Shown one piece after another: positions 6,002-10,156 of a stretch of DNA of 10,156 nucleotides. The first letter of the stretch is position 1, and each line of letters begins with the position of its first letter. The stretch is from Planctomycetota bacterium. Lineage in GTDB: Bacteria > Planctomycetota > UBA8108 > UBA1146. The notes under the pieces are model-generated. The model searched no databases. It was given only the letters and a program-made list of their open reading frames with translations, and was not told the DNA's origin. The stretch is from NCBI GenBank assembly GCA_002691835.1, contig NZJA01000001.1, forward strand, positions 1 to 10,156, written 5' to 3'. The translations under genes were made by a program, and so were the position numbers.

Positions 6002-8458
6002 ATGGAAGAAATATTCATTAACCAAGTTGAATCCTGGTTTAAAGCAAAAGGCTGGATGCCATCAACCTTTCAAAGGCAAAGCTGGAACGCTTTTCTAGAA
6101 GGGGCTAGTGGTCTCATACAAGTCCCTACTGGATCAGGTAAGACCTTTGCAGCGGTAATGGGCCCCATCGTACGGATCCTTTCGGACAAGCAACAAAAGG
6201 AAGGAATTCGGCTCTTATACATCACACCATTGAGGGCACTAAGTCGTGACCTGACATTAGCGATACGGGAACCAATCGATTCAATGGGTTGGCCAATACG
6301 AGTTGCCGCTAGGAATGGGGATACAACAAGTACAGAAAGAACGAAACAACTCAAAAACCCACCTCAGATTTTAGTGACGACACCGGAATCCCTTAGTGTT
6401 TTGCTAGGGAATCCAAAGGCAATCAATCTATTTGCGAATCTCGAATCAGTGATTCTTGATGAGTGGCATGAGTTAATAGGAAGCAAGAGGGGTACACAAA
6501 CTGAGTTAGCCCTTAGTTGGTTAAGGATGAATAATCGTCAATTGCAGACATGGGCATTAAGTGCAACGATTGGCAATCCTGTTGAGGCATCAGAACATGC
6601 ACTCGGAGTGAAAACTAAAAAAATACTGATCAATTGTGCGCCAAAACGCTCTATATCAATTAAAAGTATCATTCCTGACTCTATCAATGGATTTCCATGG
6701 TCTGGACATCTTGGGCTCAGGCGGTATGAGGATTTAATCGCTGTATTGGATGTCAGAAAAAGCACATTGCTATTTACTAACACACGAAATCAATCGGAGC
6801 GTTGGCATCAGTGCTTAAGATTTGCCTGTCCAGCAATGGAGGGTGCATTAGCTCTTCATCACAGTGCAATAGATCGAAGCAAAAGAGAATGGATAGAAGA
6901 ACAGATGAAAAACGGACAGCTTCGTTGGGTTGTGTGCACTAGTTCTTTAGATCTAGGTGTTGATTTCCAACCTGTAGAAAGAGTCATACAAATCGGCAGT
7001 CCGAAAAATATTGCACGACTGCTTCAAAGGGCAGGTCGATCTGCTCATTATCCCGAGGGAAAATCTGAAGTTTTGTTTATGCCAACCAACGCACTAGAGC
7101 TTCTCGAACTGAGCGCCTTAAGACGTGGATTGAACAACGACTTAATTGAAACAAGAAAACCTCCATATAAACCACTTGATGTTCTCTTGCAGCACCTAAC
7201 GACGTTGGCATGTGGACCTGGATTTAACCCCACAGACACTCTGCAGGCAATTCGCAAAACTGCCTGCTACCAATCCATTACGAATGAAGAATGGCAATGG
7301 TGCCTCCTGTTTTTGGAAAAGGGAGGGAATTGTTTGAACGCTTATTCTCGGTATCGAAAACTTGAATGGAACCAAAACAAGAAGCTATTTTTCGTGAGGG
7401 ATGGTTCCATAGCACGACTTCATAAACTTAATATTGGAACAATAACTTCGGCACCATCAATTCGAGTTCGCTTTCACCGTGGAGCGATAATAGGACACGT
7501 AGAGGAAACCTTTATCAGTCAATTGAATCCTAAAGATGTATTCTTCTTTGCAGGGCGTCAATTAGAACTAATAAGGATCAAAGACATGACGGCTTATGTA
7601 AAATTATCCACACGAAAAAGTACAACAGTGCCTGCATGGGCAGGTGGACAAATGGCCTTGTCTGATCTATTAACCACTAAGTTAAGAGAAGAGGTAGAAC
7701 TAGCTTCTGAAAATAAACTGGACACAGCAGAGTTGAAAGCATTAAAACCACTTCTAGACCGTCAAAAAGACTTATCAATTCTGCCTAAACAAACGGAACT
7801 ATTAATCGAAACTTGTATGACCAAGGAAGGTCAGCATTTATTTGTTTATCCGTTTGAGGGTCGTTTTGTGCACGAAGGTCTTGGTTTTCTATGGGCATCA
7901 CGATTGACTAAAAAAATGAGAAGTACAATCACAGTGTCAGTCAATGATTATGGTTTTGAACTCTTAGCGCCAAAAGACTATCCATTAATTAAACTTTTTG
8001 AAGAATCACTAGACAATCTTATTAAAGATTCAGATATAGAATCTGATCTCGAGAATGCTTTGAATTTATCAGAGCTTTGCAAGCGACGCTTTAGAAGCAT
8101 CGCTCAAGTATCAGGTTTGATCCTACAAGGGTACCCGAGCAAGAACAAAACTAGTGGTCAATTACAGATTAGTAGCTCACTGCTATGGGAAGTATTTAGC
8201 AAGCATGAGCCTGGCAACCTATTACTAAAGCAGGCACGACATGAAGTTCTTCATGACCAGCTCGAACTATCGCGCTTGACAACTGCATTAACAAGAATGA
8301 GAACAGGGAATATAATACATAGTGAAATTCCTAGACCAGGACCATTGGCTTTCCCTCTATTGGTTGAACGATTACGAAACAGACTGAGCAATGAGTCTAT
8401 ACTGGAGAGAGTTAAGAGAATGCAAATGGAAGCCTTAAAACATGAAACCTACGAATAG
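6002..8458 (+). CDS. Ligase-associated DEXH-box helicase, Lhr-like
   Basis: This 818-residue superfamily 2 helicase matches the ligase-associated DNA damage response DEXH helicase (TIGR04121), a short bacterial relative of Lhr. Walker A is VPTGSGKT with K47, followed by motif Ia TPLRALSRD and TPESLSVLL. Motif II is DEWH (153-156), motif III is SAT (187-189) and motif VI is QRAGR (342-346). The long C-terminal half (about 400-818) corresponds to the winged-helix and Lhr-specific region and is full-length for this short class; the extra C-terminal part of long Lhr is absent. Family members are described as 3'-to-5' DNA translocases. Here the protein probably remodels damaged DNA or RNA:DNA hybrids for the exonuclease and ligase encoded upstream. 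The ATG is preceded by AGGCAG at very short spacing. It is separated from the ligase by 149 bases that hold a small ORF. The usual next gene, pdeM, does not follow. Confidence 0.93.
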   Translation: MEEIFINQVESWFKAKGWMPSTFQRQSWNAFLEGASGLIQVPTGSGKTFAAVMGPIVRILSDKQQKEGIRLLYITPLRALSRDLTLAIREPIDSMGWPIRVAARNGDTTSTERTKQLKNPPQILVTTPESLSVLLGNPKAINLFANLESVILDEWHELIGSKRGTQTELALSWLRMNNRQLQTWALSATIGNPVEASEHALGVKTKKILINCAPKRSISIKSIIPDSINGFPWSGHLGLRRYEDLIAVLDVRKSTLLFTNTRNQSERWHQCLRFACPAMEGALALHHSAIDRSKREWIEEQMKNGQLRWVVCTSSLDLGVDFQPVERVIQIGSPKNIARLLQRAGRSAHYPEGKSEVLFMPTNALELLELSALRRGLNNDLIETRKPPYKPLDVLLQHLTTLACGPGFNPTDTLQAIRKTACYQSITNEEWQWCLLFLEKGGNCLNAYSRYRKLEWNQNKKLFFVRDGSIARLHKLNIGTITSAPSIRVRFHRGAIIGHVEETFISQLNPKDVFFFAGRQLELIRIKDMTAYVKLSTRKSTTVPAWAGGQMALSDLLTTKLREEVELASENKLDTAELKALKPLLDRQKDLSILPKQTELLIETCMTKEGQHLFVYPFEGRFVHEGLGFLWASRLTKKMRSTITVSVNDYGFELLAPKDYPLIKLFEESLDNLIKDSDIESDLENALNLSELCKRRFRSIAQVSGLILQGYPSKNKTSGQLQISSSLLWEVFSKHEPGNLLLKQARHEVLHDQLELSRLTTALTRMRTGNIIHSEIPRPGPLAFPLLVERLRNRLSNESILERVKRMQMEALKHETYE

Positions 8459-8619
8459 TCTCAATAGAGTTCATAACAGATTTTGCAGACATCGGCTCCA
8501 TCAAAAGAGAAGATATGGAGCACAAAGAATGGTAATTTTGTGCAAAACTGCTGTTGATCAATGAAATGGACTACGGTTTTACCTGCTGATGTCTAAAATA
8601 ATTGAAACGCTGTCACTGA
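8459..8619. other. Gap after the helicase, no gene seen
   Basis: Only very short open frames occur here (for example one of 11 codons, ATGAAATGGACT onward near 8560). Nothing resembles the metallophosphoesterase pdeM or a piece of it: no GDxH or GNHD coding. An imperfectly placed hairpin is noted at 8495-8521. I see no clear promoter for the following DUF427 gene, though one is likely here. Confidence 0.6.
8495..8521. repeat. Small inverted repeat downstream of the helicase gene
   Basis: The arms GCTCCAT (8495-8501) and ATGGAGC (8515-8521) are a perfect 7-base inverted repeat around a 13-base A-rich loop, 37 bases after the helicase stop. No T-run follows, so it is not a typical intrinsic terminator. 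It could help stabilise the 3' end of the cassette mRNA or be incidental. Confidence 0.3.
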
Positions 8620-9102
8620 ATGCCAATCAAGGAAAATGTATCAGATTATCCTAGACCGCCACATATTGAACTGATCATGGGTCAGGTGTCAGTGGCAATT
8701 GGAAATGAAGTGATCGCTAAAGATCATCGCTATGTTCGTGTCTGTGAAACGTTCCACCCGCCTACAATCTATCTTGACCAGGATGCGTTTGCCATTGGAA
8801 CACTGCATCAAACCTCTGGACGCGTCTCTTACTGCGAATGGAAGGGATTGGCAGAGTACTGGACAGTCAGCAAGTCCGATGGAAGTGACGCACGAGATCG
8901 TGCTGGATGGAGCTACCCAACTCCTACAAAACACTTTGAAGGGCTCGCTAACTGGATCGGTCTGTATCCTCGTTTAGTGGATACATGTATCTTGGAGGGA
9001 GAAATAGTAAAGCCACAACCTGGATCATTTTATGGTGGCTGGGTCACAAGTTGGACAATCGGACCTTTTAAAGGAGATCCGAATCATCCTGAAATAATCT
9101 AA
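8620..9102 (+). CDS. DUF427 domain protein
   Basis: This 160-residue protein matches the DUF427 family (PF04248), small soluble beta-rich proteins found widely in cyanobacteria, actinobacteria and fungi, with no established reaction. Conserved signatures visible are DYPRPP (residues 9-14), RVCETFHPPTIYL in the first third, SYCEWKG in the middle, YPTPTKHFEG, and the C-terminal PQPGSFYGGW followed by GPFKG. The order and spacing match the family end to end, so the gene looks intact. The ATG gives the expected short leader before DYPRPP. No signal peptide or membrane segment is present. The stop overlaps the start of the PAP/fibrillin gene by one base (TAATG), so the two are probably translated together. 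The function is unknown; some databases label the family as possibly nucleotidyltransferase-like, without proof that I know of. Confidence 0.88.
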   Translation: MPIKENVSDYPRPPHIELIMGQVSVAIGNEVIAKDHRYVRVCETFHPPTIYLDQDAFAIGTLHQTSGRVSYCEWKGLAEYWTVSKSDGSDARDRAGWSYPTPTKHFEGLANWIGLYPRLVDTCILEGEIVKPQPGSFYGGWVTSWTIGPFKGDPNHPEII

Positions 9103-9641
9103 TGAATTGCACCGAACAACTCATTGAACTTCTTCTGAAGGATTCCAAAAGCAACTTAATACCATCACTCATTCAAGATGTTGAATCGTGTTCACAAGTG
9201 AACCTTCAACATAATGGAGATCTATTGAAAGGAGTGTGGGAGTTGAAATGGAGTAGCTCACCACAGCCTTGGCTCAAACAATCCTCCTGGCTTGAAAATC
9301 TACAAATTCTTGATCCTAAGCAACGGAAGGGTATGAATTTACTTCGTTTACGCGGTCCGATTAGTAATCTTGCTGTCATTGCTGTTGAGGCTGAATTATC
9401 AATTGATGGAGTCAATCAGGTAGGCGTCCAATTCAAACGAGGTGGTTGGATAGGTCCTTCCTTGAACAATGGCTGGAGACCTAAACTACTTAAATCAATT
9501 AATCAATCCTTTCCTGCATGGTTAGATATCACATCAATTGATGAGACATTAAGAATTTGTCGTGGGAATGCAGGTACGTGCTTCGCACTCATAAGAAGAG
9601 ACGACTTATCAATAGAGGATTGGATTCCACAACAAATGTAA
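9102..9641 (+). CDS. PAP/fibrillin family protein (plastid-lipid-associated)
   Basis: This 179-residue protein fits the PAP/fibrillin family (PF04755), lipocalin-like proteins that bind lipids or hydrophobic isoprenoids. In plants they coat plastoglobules; in cyanobacteria they associate with thylakoids or lipid bodies. Recognisable parts are a helical N-terminus, the GVWELKWSSSPQPWL strand block (residues about 44-58) that opens the barrel, a middle section with repeated beta-strand patterns, and the C-terminal LRICRGNAGTCFALIRRDD, which matches the family's 'ISRG..GTLFVL' ending. No transit or signal peptide is seen, as expected in a cyanobacterium. It starts in the ATG that overlaps the DUF427 stop, implying coupling. 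The family assignment is by motif recognition. A role in protecting photosynthetic membranes under light or oxidative stress is inference from plant and cyanobacterial relatives. Confidence 0.8.
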   Translation: MNCTEQLIELLLKDSKSNLIPSLIQDVESCSQVNLQHNGDLLKGVWELKWSSSPQPWLKQSSWLENLQILDPKQRKGMNLLRLRGPISNLAVIAVEAELSIDGVNQVGVQFKRGGWIGPSLNNGWRPKLLKSINQSFPAWLDITSIDETLRICRGNAGTCFALIRRDDLSIEDWIPQQM

Positions 9642-9753
9642 ATACCTTGACTTTTCAATGTTTTTAAATAACACTTGTCTCAAGATAGATAATCAGTACG
9701 ATTGACCAATTCAAGAAATTCAATGAATTTTTTCGAAGGGTTTCTAGAAGTAT

Positions 9754-9759
9754 TATAAT
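9754..9759 (+). promoter_or_regulatory. Possible -10 box upstream of the membrane protein gene
   Basis: A perfect TATAAT lies 20 bases before the GTG start at 9780, in the 138-base gap after the PAP/fibrillin gene. The matching -35 position holds only TTTCGA, a poor match to TTGACA, so this would be a weak or activator-dependent promoter. A short palindrome TTCTAGAA overlaps the spacer (about 9741-9748). The call rests on sequence pattern alone. Confidence 0.25.
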
Positions 9760-9779
9760 TAAGCAGATTCAGGTAGCCC

Positions 9780-10115
9780 GTGATTTTTCCGTACTTAATC
9801 GTATTTTTGATTGTTACATCATTTTTCAAGCCATTCTGGAACTTGTATCGTCTTTTAATGCATTGGTTGATTTTACTGATTTTATCACCGTGGATTGTTG
9901 GTAAAGCATTAAGCGCTCGTTGGGCAGAGGACGATTATGGAAATGGTCCGAGGCTTATTGCTCTTCCAATCGCGCTAGGCGGATATTGGCTGTTATACGG
10001 TTCTTATGTTCATCCCGAATATTCTTTATTTCCTTTATTTATTTACTATTTTGTGGCTTGGCCAGCCTTTCGTCATAGCGATGCATGGGAAAAGCTGAAT
10101 CGAAAGCCTAAATAG
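9780..10115 (+). CDS. Small multi-pass membrane protein of unknown function
   Basis: This 111-residue hydrophobic protein starts with GTG; an in-frame TAG two codons upstream (9774) and AGG 6 bases before the GTG support that start. Hydrophobic segments lie at about residues 2-17, 25-42, 59-75 and 80-96, which suggests three or four membrane passes. A polar loop (KALSARWAEDDYGNGPR) sits between the second and third, and a basic tail (LNRKPK) is probably cytoplasmic. It is rich in Trp, Tyr and Phe. I do not recognise a family or any catalytic motif. It is separated from the PAP/fibrillin gene by 138 bases with a possible -10 box, so it may have its own promoter. The thylakoid or plasma membrane are both possible locations. 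Confidence 0.65.
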   Translation: MIFPYLIVFLIVTSFFKPFWNLYRLLMHWLILLILSPWIVGKALSARWAEDDYGNGPRLIALPIALGGYWLLYGSYVHPEYSLFPLFIYYFVAWPAFRHSDAWEKLNRKPK

Positions 10116-10156
10116 ACTCATGCATTCATTTTCAAATTTATTAATAGCGTATGCAA

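Noticed and set aside
6458..6469. DEWH in helicase motif II in place of DEVH or DEAH
   Set aside because: To my recollection DEWHEL is typical of the ligase-associated Lhr-like family, so it is not an anomaly.
9642..9779. TTGACT at 9647-9652 as a -35 element, and a terminator for the PAP/fibrillin gene
   Set aside because: No -10 box lies at proper spacing from it, and no GC-rich stem with a T-run is visible in the gap.
1..10156. tRNA, rRNA, CRISPR array, insertion sequence, integrase or attachment site
   Set aside because: Reading the gaps on both strands showed no cloverleaf-like sequence, no regularly spaced repeats and no transposase or integrase coding.

Overview
The window reads as a chromosomal segment of a marine picocyanobacterium (Synechococcus/Prochlorococcus type). 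This is inferred from the cyanobacterial style of the quinolinate synthase NadA, a PAP/fibrillin (plastid-lipid-associated) protein, a DUF427 protein, and a divergent metallophosphatase/nadA arrangement. No 16S or other diagnostic marker is present, so genus and species are inference.

Left block (1 to about 1775, minus strand, relatively GC-rich): a glycosyltransferase-like protein cut by the left edge overlaps by 7 bases the end of a calcineurin-like metallophosphatase that uses a TTG start. The two look co-transcribed. Transcribed in the other direction is nadA (about 1870-2805), which makes quinolinate for NAD synthesis.

Central block (about 2806-8458, plus strand, visibly AT-richer): after a 361-base gap holding a possible broken small gene come three co-directional genes. 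They are a metallo-beta-lactamase-fold 'ligase-associated' exonuclease, an ATP-dependent DNA ligase with intact adenylation motifs, and an Lhr-like DEXH helicase. Together they form the bacterial ligase-associated DNA damage response cassette, which is thought to process and seal damaged DNA: the helicase opens or remodels it, the exonuclease trims it and the ligase joins it. The usual fourth member, the metallophosphoesterase PdeM, is not in the window. An unrecognised 47-codon ORF exactly fills the ligase-helicase gap.

Right block (8459-10156, plus strand): a 161-base gene-free gap is followed by a DUF427 protein whose stop overlaps by one base the start of a PAP/fibrillin protein. After a 138-base spacer with a possible -10 box comes a small multi-pass membrane protein of unknown function. 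No tRNA, rRNA, CRISPR array, transposase or integrase was seen. The DNA-repair cassette, with its missing fourth gene and the two odd small ORFs flanking its first and third genes, is the most interesting part of the window.
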